Shown here: piece after piece, positions 47,645-59,900 of the stretch | Numbering within the stretch: position 1 is the stretch's first letter | Layout of the letters: every line of letters starts with the position of its first letter | Source of the DNA: Bugula neritina | Lineage: Eukaryota > Bryozoa > Gymnolaemata > Cheilostomatida > Bugulidae | NCBI GenBank assembly: GCA_964035545.1 | Contig: OZ037769.1 | Location: forward strand, 7,687,929 to 7,751,928 | Direction: 5' to 3' | Length of the DNA: 64,000 nt | Notes under the pieces: generated by a model | Database searches by the model: none | What the model saw: only the letters and a program-made list of their open reading frames with translations | Told to the model about the DNA's origin: nothing | Position numbers and translations under genes: made by a program

Positions 47645-50397
47645 AGCAGCGCAGTGTAAAATAGTAGGCGCATGTTTTCTATTATAACTCCACACATGCT
47701 TACATACAAAGTACCGCACTAATAATATTATGTATACATTATCATACATATCATATGTATAATGGATTTGTTTAAAGCAGATTATTTTGCATCTGGAATC
47801 TCACCATTTGAATTGACATTTAAAGTACACTAATACCTGACTTTAGCATCTATCAAATATGAAATATTAGTTGCAAATAGTTAGCTTATTACACTAATTG
47901 CACTTTGGAGGAAAAAAAACTACTATAAATACAATTTTGTTTTTATGAATTCAAATATTATATATAAAATAGTAATTTGAGGTTGCTCTAAAGCACATAG
48001 CACTTAATCAATACGCCTGCATCTTCTTTATATAAAATATTTCTAGATCCTTTAGGAAGAAACTCACCACAAATGCCTTAGCGGGTACAGGCTATAATTA
48101 CCATCAGTTTAATTTTGATGAAAGTGATTCTAAAATCAATATATAACTTTTTTTCCAAAAGAGTTAGAATCTCTATATAGGGGGTAATTGATGCCTGCAT
48201 GCGTTGTTGGTGTAGCAGGTATAATAGCAATAATATATTATTTATATTGCAAAACAACATGTTTTATTTTACTATTTTATCACATCATCGGCCATAAATT
48301 ATTTAATTTTAAACTTGTAAAATTTTCTTTAATTTACTATGGTAACAATATATTACGTCTATACTAGGTAAATTAATAGTGCATTATAACTATACAGCAG
48401 TTATTGATGATCACAATAATTCCTAGAACTTAGTCTAACTATAACACAACACTGGTTCATCTACATAATGTTTCATAGAACTTAGTTTAACAACTCAACA
48501 CTTATTTATTGTTGTAATGTAATACTCGGTGTCTACAGTTGAATAACCTAGTGTGGTTTAATTTCAAATAGACATTCCCAGCTATATAAGCTAAGCTGAA
48601 TTTCCCATTTATAGAGCTTCCCACATGGCTATTTATTTATTTTGGTGCAATATGTGTATTTTATGTGGGGCTTGGAGTTTGGGAAGGTCTAACTGGGAAA
48701 CGCCTATCTGAGATGAAATCCTTAGCCTGGGGCCTCGTCAGAGAAATTTTGCATGCACCCCAAATGCGGACCCAAATGAATGAAAACCCGCTGCAAAAGC
48801 AACTAATCACACACAATGCCTTGTCACCAGGATCAGAAATTTACTGGCTAATGACAATCGCAGCGTTTAACCATCTAATGACAGATATAAAGACAGCAAG
48901 TAGAAAAGCTCAATTGCTATAGTGTAAAAAATGAGAACTTGAAACTAAGAAAGTGACCTTGATAAATAATAAAATTAACTAACTAGATCATTTCAACACA
49001 AATTTTCCGAAATGGCCATTGACCATTTAAAAGCATGAGATCCACACAAGACAGCTCATTTTTGGCTTGTGTAAATTTTCCATTTCAGTTATTTTGGAAA
49101 ATATGCTTAATATATAATACAGTCACAGACGAGCTAATTGTAATGCAAAGTGGATGGGTTAAGACAGAAATAGCATTATGGAGGTCAGTATATTGCTATG
49201 ATGTAAAACATACTGAAGAATGTAGCATGCTTATATACTACCCCCTGCGAGGAAATTGATCCAGTTTGTGTTAAAGTGAGTAAAAAGTGTGTTTAGTTGA
49301 AAAAAATTTAAAAATTGGTACTGAAATCTTTTGAATTTTGAATTCTTTTCTTTACCCTCTGATTAGGAGAATATTATTCCACATTTAAACAAAATAACAA
49401 CAAAAGTTTACAGAGAATTTTTCAAATAGTTCAATCGAGCCGTTATAATACTAAGTGTTGCATAATATTACGAAATTTAAACTCAATTATCACTCAATCA
49501 CAGAATATATACCAATAATTTACCACACCTCACTTGATTAAGAGGAGTTATCCAGTGGCATTTGAAGTTGTCCTCCTTATAAAGCAGTGGAACTAGAAGG
49601 CTACCACCCTATTGGTCCAAACTAGTGAGTTAGATAATATTAGATGTTATGATGCAGGAATAAAACATAGAGAATGCTAAATAAATGGGCAGCAAATTAC
49701 CAGCACTAAGAAGCATATGACCTGTGCATTCGGTCAGTTCAAACATTAACGTTACTATTATGTAATTAATCTGCGTATTATTAGTGTTACCTTGTAGACA
49801 TGCATACGTCAGCTAAATATATTATAATGATGAAATACAAATATTCATTTATTTTTTGCATAACTTGTAAAAATTTCAGGTTTTATTTACTTTTGTGTAA
49901 ATTATTTCTATATTTTTGCAGCTGTTGTACTTTTGGTAAGCTGTCAACAAGTGGTATACCCTTGATATTCAAGACACTATCAATAAAATTGACTTTATTC
50001 TGTCAACAACAATTCCAGTTCTTTCACTTGCAGCTGGGAAAACTTCATTAGGCAATCAATGCTGCTGTACCAAATGTTTTAAGAATTATATAACATTATT
50101 TCGAATAGTATGTTGTTCAATATAATATAAGTATTAGTTTATTTCAATAAATTATTTTTTTCTATACACATGCATGTGTGATTATAGGAAACAAACAAGG
50201 TTCCGCCAAAAATCAGGAGACTCTTATATATACATATATTCAAGTTACTACTAGCTGCAGCACTTATCTCAGTGATCACATAATATACATAAATTGTTTA
50301 CACAATAAAAAAATATATACTATATACATATGTGTAATTACAGTTATAATAAACAGATACTATAGATTCAAATGAACATAAGTTAATAGCTGGTGTT
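47645..50397. other. Intergenic region between SH3BP5 and the two-exon orphan gene
   Basis: AT-rich. Holds transposon copy B (48565-48722) followed by GC-richer unique DNA to about 48790. A minus-strand poly(A) signal (TTTATT at 50138-50143) fits the orphan gene. Two open frames (48665-48922 and 49035-49259) show no family match and no splice context. Confidence 0.6.
48565..48722. mobile_element. Diverged short copy B of the 18753-19306 transposon family
   Basis: TTTCCCATTTATAGAGCTTCCC then GGCTATTTATTTATTTTGGT parallels copy A (CCATTTAGACGCTTCCC, GCTATTTATTTATTTTAGT). The right end AACTGGGAAACGCC...GATGAAATCC parallels copy A AAGTGGGAAACGTCC...GATGAAACC. The interior is about 400 bp shorter. 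No clear target duplication. Confidence 0.6.
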
Positions 50398-51304
50398 TCA
50401 ATATAGAGAATACCGGCCACTGTTTACTGTAAAACAAGATTTAACAGCCTTTAGCCATTTTTTATTTAATTTAACTTTAGAGCAACAGATTTTGTTCTGT
50501 CTATAGGATATAGCTTTAGTGTCACTGTCACTACTATTCCTAATTCTCCTTCTAATGCTACGGAGTACATTGTAGAATGTAGATCTGAAAGTTGTCTTCT
50601 TGTTACTAATTGGGGAGACAACTTCACCATCTTCCTCTTCAATATCTTCTAATGTAATCTGATGGTCTATCACTTTCTCAAACACACATACTCCATCATC
50701 TAATCCATTTCTACCAATAGCACTCTTCACTTTTTTAATGAAGACTTTCATCTCTATAGCTTCATCTGAATTTCTAAAAAATATGTGCATAGTAGAATTT
50801 ATTTTGGCAATACATGTATAATTCATGTTTATAATTTATTTAAACTACATCCCATAAATTGCATCACGAAGCTATGCTACCTAATCACTGACAGAGGTCA
50901 AGTATAAACTTATAACAAGTATACTTTGGAATTGTTTTCCCTTCTGTATGCTTTCTACTATGATATGCAATGCATTGAGTCATCCCTTATGTAAAGCGTT
51001 ATGTACCAACTAGTAACTTTTAAAATATTCAAATATTGATTTGCAGTGAAGTAAATAGTTTGAGATTATAATAAAGCTCTACGCAATTTATCTTCTATAA
51101 ATATATATACTATGAATGTCGATCTAATAATTATATAATCAAGAAAGACAACATATTATTACGCTAAAACTTTTCAAGTTCAAGTTTTAAAGGAAATTAC
51201 AAATAGACTTACTCATTAAAAGTGTAGGTAGCAGGTACAATCTCATTCACACTATTAGTTGGAGATGTAATATCAGACAGTGAATAGTTTCTTGTAGAAG
51301 ACAT
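50398..51304 (-). CDS. Two-exon orphan gene, small basic protein
   Basis: Exons 51304-51213 and 50773-50398, joined in phase 2 with GT-AG ends; 155 residues. The N-terminal 30 residues are Ser/Thr-rich. A middle region (AIEMKVFIKKVKSAIGRNGLDD) could form a helix, followed by an acidic patch (LEDIEEEDGE), a basic stretch (VLRSIRRRIRN) and a Lys/Cys-rich end. No signal peptide, membrane segment or known domain. A minus-strand AATAAA lies 256 nt after the stop. I do not recognise the family. The splice model rests on phase and consensus only; a further upstream exon is possible but the ATG at 51304 opens cleanly. Confidence 0.5.
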
Positions 51305-51476
51305 GTTATCAATAATTCCAGAGCATATATCTGAGACAGCTAGCAGAATAATGAACTTGCTTCATCAAAAGACAGATACAGAGTGAACTTTTAGTTATTT
51401 TGATTGTTGAACTAATCACAAAACACAACGTATAATTATTCAAATTTAAATCATTGTTGACATCAGGCTATAGGGC

Positions 51477-51524
51477 CTATATATAATGTATATATATAAT
51501 GTATATATTATATACATTATATAC

Positions 51525-51566
<42 letters not shown>

Positions 51567-51595
51567 TATATAAATATTATATATATTATATATAT

Positions 51596-51638
<43 letters not shown>

Positions 51639-51645
51639 TATAACT
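51477..51645. repeat. TA dinucleotide microsatellite with imperfect palindromes
   Basis: Nearly uninterrupted TA/AT alternation with ATAATATA interruptions; self-complementary. Confidence 0.95.
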
Positions 51646-52659
51646 AACTTGTTCATATAATTACCATGTATGCTATCATATTATCATATATTATCTTGAA
51701 AAGAAAGTACAAGCAGTTATGTTTATGCACCCTTTTACAATCCTATGCAGTTGACTTAAATCATGTGATGATTAAACTTTCAATATATAACAATAATCAT
51801 TCTTTGGAACATTACTCTCATTTCTAGTTTCGTTGATGTTGGGTTTGAAGTTGTGTCTCTTTTTTGAAGGATAGACAACTCTATCTATATTAAACTACTT
51901 TTTATGTACATATAATAATTATTTAACAAATTTTAAACCCGCCAGAGCCCGTAGTTTGCACCGAAATTTGTCTGATTCACCAACCATCAAGTTAGGACCA
52001 GTTTAGTGAATAATGGCTTTCACCAGAGTTAGGAAGGTCTACTGCTTTAAGCTGAGTTGTTGAGGTTTTATAAGTCAATGGCTGTGGCCTAAAGACCTTG
52101 ATACATTTCATTATTAAAATACTTATATATACATAATAACCATCACCTGCATACTGTTGGAAGGTTGGATGTTCAAACAACTTTTGTCTGAGCTAAACTT
52201 CTTGAACGAAATTATCTGTAGGTTCCCCACAGTCAATGCTCCATAGTCTATACGTACGAAATATACTGGTGAATTTATACACATTTTATTTTCACCAGTA
52301 TATATTCTGTATTTCACATACACACATATACCTTTGCAGTCAATGAAGTTGTCTATATAATTTAGCCAATACACTCAGCTTACATTAAACTAACCCTCTG
52401 CAGCTCATTGTAGGCTGAGCTTTGCTGTTACTGCCAACACACCTTTAATGAAGGAAGTTACTATTTTTGTCTTATTTGTATTGGAATATTATATGTTAGA
52501 TTGGCCGAGTAAATTTGATCAATATATATGAGTAATATGCATGCATGTAACCTTTAATTATCACAGAGAGTTTCCTGGTACTACTTGCTACTACATGGAA
52601 TTATTAATAAGTGTCCTAACATATATTATGAGTTAGTGAACAATGAGACCCAACAACAT

Positions 52660-52872
52660 TCTAGAGTAACTGCTAAGGTACATTACTCTAGCTGCCTAGC
52701 AGCTGGCTGATGCATTATAGAGTAACTGCTAAGGTACATCACTCTAGCAGTTAACTGATGCATTCTAGAGTAACTGCTAAGGTACACCACTCTAGCAGTT
52801 GACTGATGCATTCTAGAATCTAGAGTAACTGCTAAGGTACACCACTCTAGCAGTTAACTGATGCATTCTAGG
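52660..52872. repeat. Tandem repeat of about 53 bp whose units each form a hairpin
   Basis: Four copies of a unit with TAGAGTAACTGCTAAGGTAC, then CACTCTAGCAGTTAACTG and ATGCATTCTAG. TAACTGCTA and TAGCAGTTA within each unit are a perfect 9-bp inverted repeat. Confidence 0.9.
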
Positions 52873-53082
52873 AACTCTAAACATCTCTTATTCAAATTAA
52901 TTCAACTGGTAAAGCATCAGCTTATCCCTTCTACATAAAAAGTGCACTGAAATATAAGTCTGCAAGATGGAGCCTACAATTTATATATTTTAAAAACAAC
53001 ATAAATAATTAGCTATATGGTCACATATATGCTTTTATGTATGAATCATTGGGAAAATACCTTATTTCTCTATATACAAGCT

Positions 53083-53211
53083 TTTTTTATCTCTCTCATT
53101 CTAGCTTAAAATATCTTCTTTCTTTTTTATATTATAATATCACAATATTACAATATATTATAATATAAAAGAGAAAGAAAATATTTCAAGCTAGACTGAG
53201 AGATAAAAAAT
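53083..53211. mobile_element. Long foldback hairpin, MITE-like
   Basis: Arms of about 57 bp (53083-53140 and 53153-53211) match in inverse orientation with few differences: TTTTTTATCTCTC..TCTAGCTT.AAATAT on the left and its complement on the right, meeting at an AT-rich loop near 53141-53152. No coding capacity. Confidence 0.8.
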
Positions 53212-53976
53212 CCATTTTAGACATCAATATAATTCATTTACTATAAGTTGCTATTTATCGCTGAGAGTGCAGCTAAGGTTGGTTCGGTGTGATAAATGAG
53301 TTTATAACTCCTAAATTAATTGCAATATTTCACCAATATAAATGCTGAAAAGATCAAATGTATAGCAAGGCACTATTGAGGGATTGGAATTATGCTAAGA
53401 TATTACAACTGGGTAGATAACTTCAGTAGCATTTACATAAATTGTGAGCTCCAGAAAACCTTGCATCCTGCTGCAGGATTGCCACGTTGTAAAGTAGCTC
53501 TTACCTTATCTCAGCCTATCAATTTGATGTTTTTCCCAGGGGCCCAGATCTCTCCGATTCCGGTTGCTGCGTTTTTATTGGTTGATCAAAGTTGTTTACC
53601 CTCTCGTCTAGTCACGCTGCACAAAAACTGGCAATCGTACGTTGCACGAACGTGTGCATTTCACTTTTGGCAAGACGCCATTCGATTCCAGGCTGCGTGA
53701 TTTTTTAATTAGAGTTTTCAGTAAAATTATCATCAGCCGGAATTCGGTTGCATTTGATCGAAGCTGTGGCTCAATCGCAGTGATCATTTGGTTGCAAAGA
53801 CTGAAAAAGGAAACAACTGCAATAGAATTAGAACAAATTGAATTTGATTGTCATTGCAATCATTGTGATTGTCATTGTCATTGTGGTACTGGTAGCCGTA
53901 GTGACTGTGAGCAAGTGAATACTAATAAAAATAACTCTCACTAACTTCGTAATTATTATCAATTCATTATCTCATC

Positions 53977-56900
53977 ATGCCACTTGCTGCAGCCACAGCC
54001 ATGTTAAGAATTAAAACTTGCTCAGTGAATTTTTCCAAAAAGGTAGGCTTTCAAAAATCTCATATAATAATAATATTAATAGTAATACTAATACAGTAAA
54101 AGTATTAATAATATTAATTATAATAATAATATAAATATCAATTAAAATATTTATGTTTGTGTTAAATTTAATAATCTAAAAAGTTATGTGTAATATTTTA
54201 ATTTAAATTAAATGGTATTATTAGTATTATATAAATATTGATTAATGTCAAAACTATTGAATTTCATGATTATTCATTGTTATAAATTTAAAAATCTTAC
54301 ATCTAAATCATAAATGTCAAATTTTAGGGATAAACATAATGTTGAAGATTGCTGTTTTAGCTCATTTGATCATGATGATGATGACCATGAGACATGAGTT
54401 AAGCTCCAATATGATTATAAATATAGTAATAATAATACTATTAGTATTAATATTTATTTACTTGTAGTACTAGTTGTACTTAAAATAAAACTCTAATACA
54501 TATGCTAATAGTAATAGTAGTAGTGGTAATACACTGATACAGTTACACTAATACTAATGTCAAGTATAATAGTAATACTAATAGGAGTACTTGTAGTAAA
54601 TGTAATACATTTCAGTTTAGTTTTACTTTTAGTAGTTTTATTAGTAGTACTCACCGATAGCTAAAGTGATTATTGTTATATTTGTATATTCAGACTGCTT
54701 TTAGTACTTTGACTTTCACTAAACCTACAGCTAGTCCAACTTCATTAGCAGGTTACCAGCTAGTGTTACTGTTAGTATAAGTATAGTATAAGTACTAGTA
54801 GTATCATTGCTAATACTAATAGTAATAGTAATACTAATAGTGATGTGTTATACAGGGTTAATGGACAGGATTAGTCAAAGTTCAACGAGCAATAAGCTAA
54901 ATCTCATACTTCTACTAATACTAATGTCCATGCTGGCACTCACTCTCACATGTACTCTAAGTTTATCGCATTGAAAGTAATGTTCATATTCATAACAAAT
55001 CATGCTTAATATTATTATTATATTAATTTTTTCCTGCTACTTATATTTGATTCCATCAGTCATGAATGCTGAATAATGATACCAACAGTACAGTAACAGT
55101 AACATTATGTAGAACTAGATCAGTTGTTTGTTAACCTAAACTTGAATTTAAAACCGTGATATTTTGTAAGTGACAAACTGTAGCAGTTACTACTGATCCA
55201 TCCTGCAAACAAAGCCACACAAAATTCCATATAGATAATTCTATTGGTTTTTATTTTTTGCAGCAATTGCAATTAAACAATGTTAATGTTAATCATTGAT
55301 CATTCCTCATTTTAATGTGTACAAAGAGTGATTTAACTTATGTCGACCCAATGCTAATGCTCATATTGACTACAAAAGTTATCACAACACTAAATATCAG
55401 AACTCTTGCATAAAACTTCAAGCATAAGATTTATCATGATCATTATGGATCTTGAAGACTCAACAAAAAGTGTCTCTGGAGACCCAATTGTGGCTCTGAG
55501 TCTATTTGTTAAAACTCACTAATGTAAATGTTTGTAATTGTTAATGATATTCATACTGACTCTAAAGAGCTACTCTTAGTACTTGATCTAATTACTTCAA
55601 AAATGGTTTTGAATTTAATGAAGCTAAATGAAGACATGTTTTACACAAATTCTATCGTCTATTTGACTCATTTTTATTGCTAGTCTCAGTGGTATCTGCT
55701 TATTCTCTCTGCCAACAGGGTTTTCTGCTGGCTCAGAAGTGTAAGTCCTTGGCTTCTACTCAAATTGCAACTAAGTGGACGTTGCAAGAACCTCTCTCTC
55801 AAGATGACCCAGAAATGTTTTCTCTCATTCAAGCAGAGAAAAAGCGCCAACTCAGTGGTATAGAGCTCATTGCTTCAGAGAATTTCACGAGTCGAGCGGT
55901 TGTTGAGGCAATGGGCTCGTGTCTTCACAACAAATATGCAGAAGGTTACCCTGGTGCCAGGTCTGTATGTATCCTAAACTATCATTGGCAGAAATTGAAA
56001 GTGAAAAATGCTTCCGTTAATGCAACATAACTTAAGAATTTTGATCCAATTGCAAAGTATTTCAAAGATTTGATGTTTTTGAGTAAATTTGGTGTAGAAA
56101 ACGATGAGCGATAATGATGTAAATAAATTTTCTAACAAAGAAATAATATCTTACAGTCCCTATATTTGCATACCATACTTGGCACAGTGTAATCATGCTA
56201 AGTTATATAATCGAAGGACTAATACCATGTTTGTTAATGTAGATATTACGGTGGTACCGCAGTGGTCGACCAAATTGAGCTCTTGTGTCAGAAGAGAAGT
56301 CTGGAGGCATTTGACCTTGACCCAGAAAAATGGGGTGTAAATGTGCAGCCATACTCGGGATCTCCAGCTAATATGGCAGCGTATACGGGACTACTGGAGC
56401 CACATGATAGGATCATGGGCTTGGACCTGCCTCACGGTGGACAGTAAGTGTGATAGGCCTTTCATTCAGTAAATATGTGCTGCACCACTCTGGGCATGTT
56501 GAACAGCAAGTAAATCTAGTTTGTGAAACCTATTGCTCAAGTTTGTTTATTTTCACTTTCTGGTCACAAAAATAGCAGCTGATCTCAGCTGAGCATCTGA
56601 TGTGATTTAATGGCAGCACTCACTCTTCTAAAAGGGAACTCCATGGCGTGCAGCTGCACTTGCATCTATTTCTATAATGATTTACTAGTAGCAAACGTTT
56701 ATGAAAGGGGGCAATGGTATGAAAAAGGTTGGGAACCACTGAACTAGAAGGACTAGTTGATTTGTATTATATACTTTGAACAGAACAGGAATGAAACTCA
56801 CTGAGTACCAGAATGTAATTTCACGTGAATTGGAATAGTTCATCCATAAAGCTGAGTTTCACTATAGCTAGTTCTAAAGTCTTTACTTTGGTTCTGATGA

Positions 56901-59900
56901 CTAAATTTTATAAATCAGATATGAAAATATATTGGAGTATGTTTTAAAAGTAATATAACAAAATAATGTTTTAGAATAAAAATAGTAGTTACAATGCAAA
57001 ACTAAAAACAATGCTTTAATATTTAATTACATATCATTTAAATTTGGGAATAATTGTCATTTACTTTCATCGTGTTACCAGATCTTCAGGGGTTTGGGGT
57101 GGTTCACAAGAAGAAGTTCATTACATAGATTAGTTCCAGTTACTAGTTGTGTCACATAATTAAGGTAGTTATTAATTAGGTTGTAGTAGTAGAGGCACTT
57201 AACATAAAGGCTGCTCTGGTTAGCAGTTATTATAGTGCTGTATTGCCTAGCAGTGGCAGCAACAGAAGCTGTTGCAGTATCAGAGGACTAATTATATTCA
57301 GTTGTGTGTATACTGACCAAGCTACGTGTAACAGTGGGTGTAGCCAGAACTAAAAACATTAACCCTATTGGATGGCAATTGTTTTTCAAATTTAATGATA
57401 AGTTGCCAAATGAATCTTATTTTTTGCATTTTAGTTTATTAATGACAGGTGCATGATTTTATTATGTCTACTCTGATATTGTGAAAATATGGCAATTGTT
57501 TGCATGTGTCATGCCATGAGACCATATGTTGAGCAATGAAACCAGTATTTGGATCTGTTTGGAGTTAAATTCTTATTGTGCCACATAAGTTTTCATTAAA
57601 CATTATTTAAATATTCCTGGTGCTGACTTAGGGTGTTGACAGAGTTCTTTGGTACACCTGTGTGACACCTGTGTCACATATGTCACATCACCTCAGCTAA
57701 TTCACCAAGACACAAACAAGTACAGTGCTTCCGCCATCTTTGAGGGATTCAGTTTTCACAAAGTTTCAAAGGTCACGATCCCTGTTTTGTGGCTATAGTA
57801 TGTGTATAAAGCAAAATGGTCAAATATCTATGAGTTAAGTCTGGTATTCTACTATGTCACTAACTGAGGTTTCAGGACCGCCAGCTTAGTGAGATACAGA
57901 GGGAGCGCTGTAATCACAGTGTAATATGATTAAGGTGACTCTTGCACAAGCTAGTCTCATGTGTAATTCCACTTGATGTTGTGTTTTAGCTTGACTCATG
58001 GCTTTTATACAGACACTAAAAGAATCTCGGCAACTTCAATGTTTTTTGAGAGCATGCCGTATCGTCTAGATGTAAGTAGACTTAGAACAACACATACGTA
58101 TATAGACAGCGTAGGTGTGAGTGTGGTGGCTAGGCTGCCTTCACCAAACACTAATGGTGTTGATTAGAGTGTGTTCTTGTGATTCCACACTATAATGAAG
58201 TATTAATGCTAGGTATAGTTTATGTGTATAATTAGGGATGTATATTACACATAATGTATATTATACATAGTCTGTACTACATGTAGTGTATACTATACAG
58301 TATACATAGTCTGTAATACACCCATATTGTGTATATTATACATAGTCTGTACTACCTGTAGTGTATAATATACAGTATACATAGCCTGTACTACCCACTA
58401 TACAGTATACATAGTCTGTACTACACCCATATTGTGTATATTATAGGAGAAAACAGGCTATATAGACTACGATATGCTGGAACATACTGCTAAGCTATTT
58501 AGACCTAAACTGATCATAGCCGGAGTCTCTGCATACTCTAGACTGCTGGAGTACGACAGGTAAGCTGTGCTGTCTCCATCTACTTGATAAAAAGTTGAGG
58601 TACACTGGCTAGGGATATGATCTACAGCTACAGTATCGATCCACAATTCGGTTTTTGTGGATATAAATTTTGTATCACTGTTTTTCAGCAACAATGTATA
58701 TGTGTACAAGGTTTATTACTAAGAAACTGTGCTAATACATGATTATGTTTCCATATTATGATTATGCCTGTAGATACCGGGCCATCTGTGACCAAATGAA
58801 CGCTATACTAATGGCCGACATGGCACACATCGCCGGAATGGTTGCTGCTAAAGTTATTCCGTCTCCATTTGAGTACGCAGACGTCGTAACCTCTACTACC
58901 CACAAGTCCTTGCGTGGAGGAAGGTGCGTCAACAGCTTCCTCATTTATATTGAAAACTGTCTTTAATTTGACCTTTTCACTATAGAATAACAAACAATAT
59001 CTCTACTGAAGGTTCTAGTTATATATATTTTGTTATAAACAGTTGTATAGGCATGGCTGTATGTTTTGTAAACTTACTTTTGAAGTTAGTATAGGGTTTT
59101 GTTAATCCTGTTGGGTTACAAGTTTTCTGACTATACTGACCATTACTATAAGCTGTGTGTAGCACATGTTATGGTGCATACGCTACATGATAAGTGCAAT
59201 ACTATGTCAGACCTATTCACTGCTGGTAAATACTTACAGAGCTGGTATTATCTTCTACCGCCGTGGTAAGAAGGGAGTGGACAAGAATGGTAAGGATATA
59301 ATGTATAACTATGAGACGAGGATAAACCAGTCTGTCTTCCCAACTCTGCAGGTTTGTGTGGCTAACAACTACATGCCGCTAAGTGTCAGTTGCTGATTGA
59401 TTGCCAATTCAATCAGTCACTTGTAAGTCAACTAAAAGTCTGCTATATGGAAAACCTGCAACATTTATTTTTAAAATGATTGGAAATTTCCATCAAGCAT
59501 GCATTTACCAGTTTTGAATAAAAATATAACCTCATGCATATTGGATGAAACCACTGCAATGCTTGCCAAAGTTTACTAACAGTTTATCTGCTGTGGCTAA
59601 TTATATAGCATTATGTAACTGTCTAGTTCCAGGGTGTTGATTGAATAAGAATAGCATAGCATGATGTATTTATTGCACTACAATAATGTTGGTATTATTT
59701 TTTGTACTTGTAGTGATTAGTTGATAACATTATAGTAGAACACTGCATTTATTACTATGACCATCATTGTATCATATCAATACTAATACTGTACCCTCAC
59801 TGTGTATCATAATAATACTAATACTGTACTCTCACTGTGTATCATAATAATACTAATACTGTACTCTCACTGTGTATCATACTAATACTAATACTGTACT

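Larger units (their letters stand above)
51305..53976. other. Head-to-head intergenic region between the orphan gene and SHMT
   Basis: Contains a long TA microsatellite (51477-51645), a hairpin-forming tandem repeat (52660-52872), a long foldback repeat (53083-53211) and, at about 53480-53720, a GC-richer CpG-containing stretch with ATTGG (53577-53581) that is the likely SHMT promoter and 5' untranslated region. Confidence 0.6.

Noticed and set aside
48665-48922. 85-codon open frame overlapping transposon copy B
   Set aside because: The start lies inside the transposon right end; no domain, and the frame continues into unique AT-rich DNA by chance.
53642-53944. 100-codon open frame with a His/Cys repeat upstream of the SHMT start
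   Set aside because: The Cys/His pattern comes from a CATTGTGATTGTCATTG simple repeat; it lies in the likely SHMT 5' region and has no family match.
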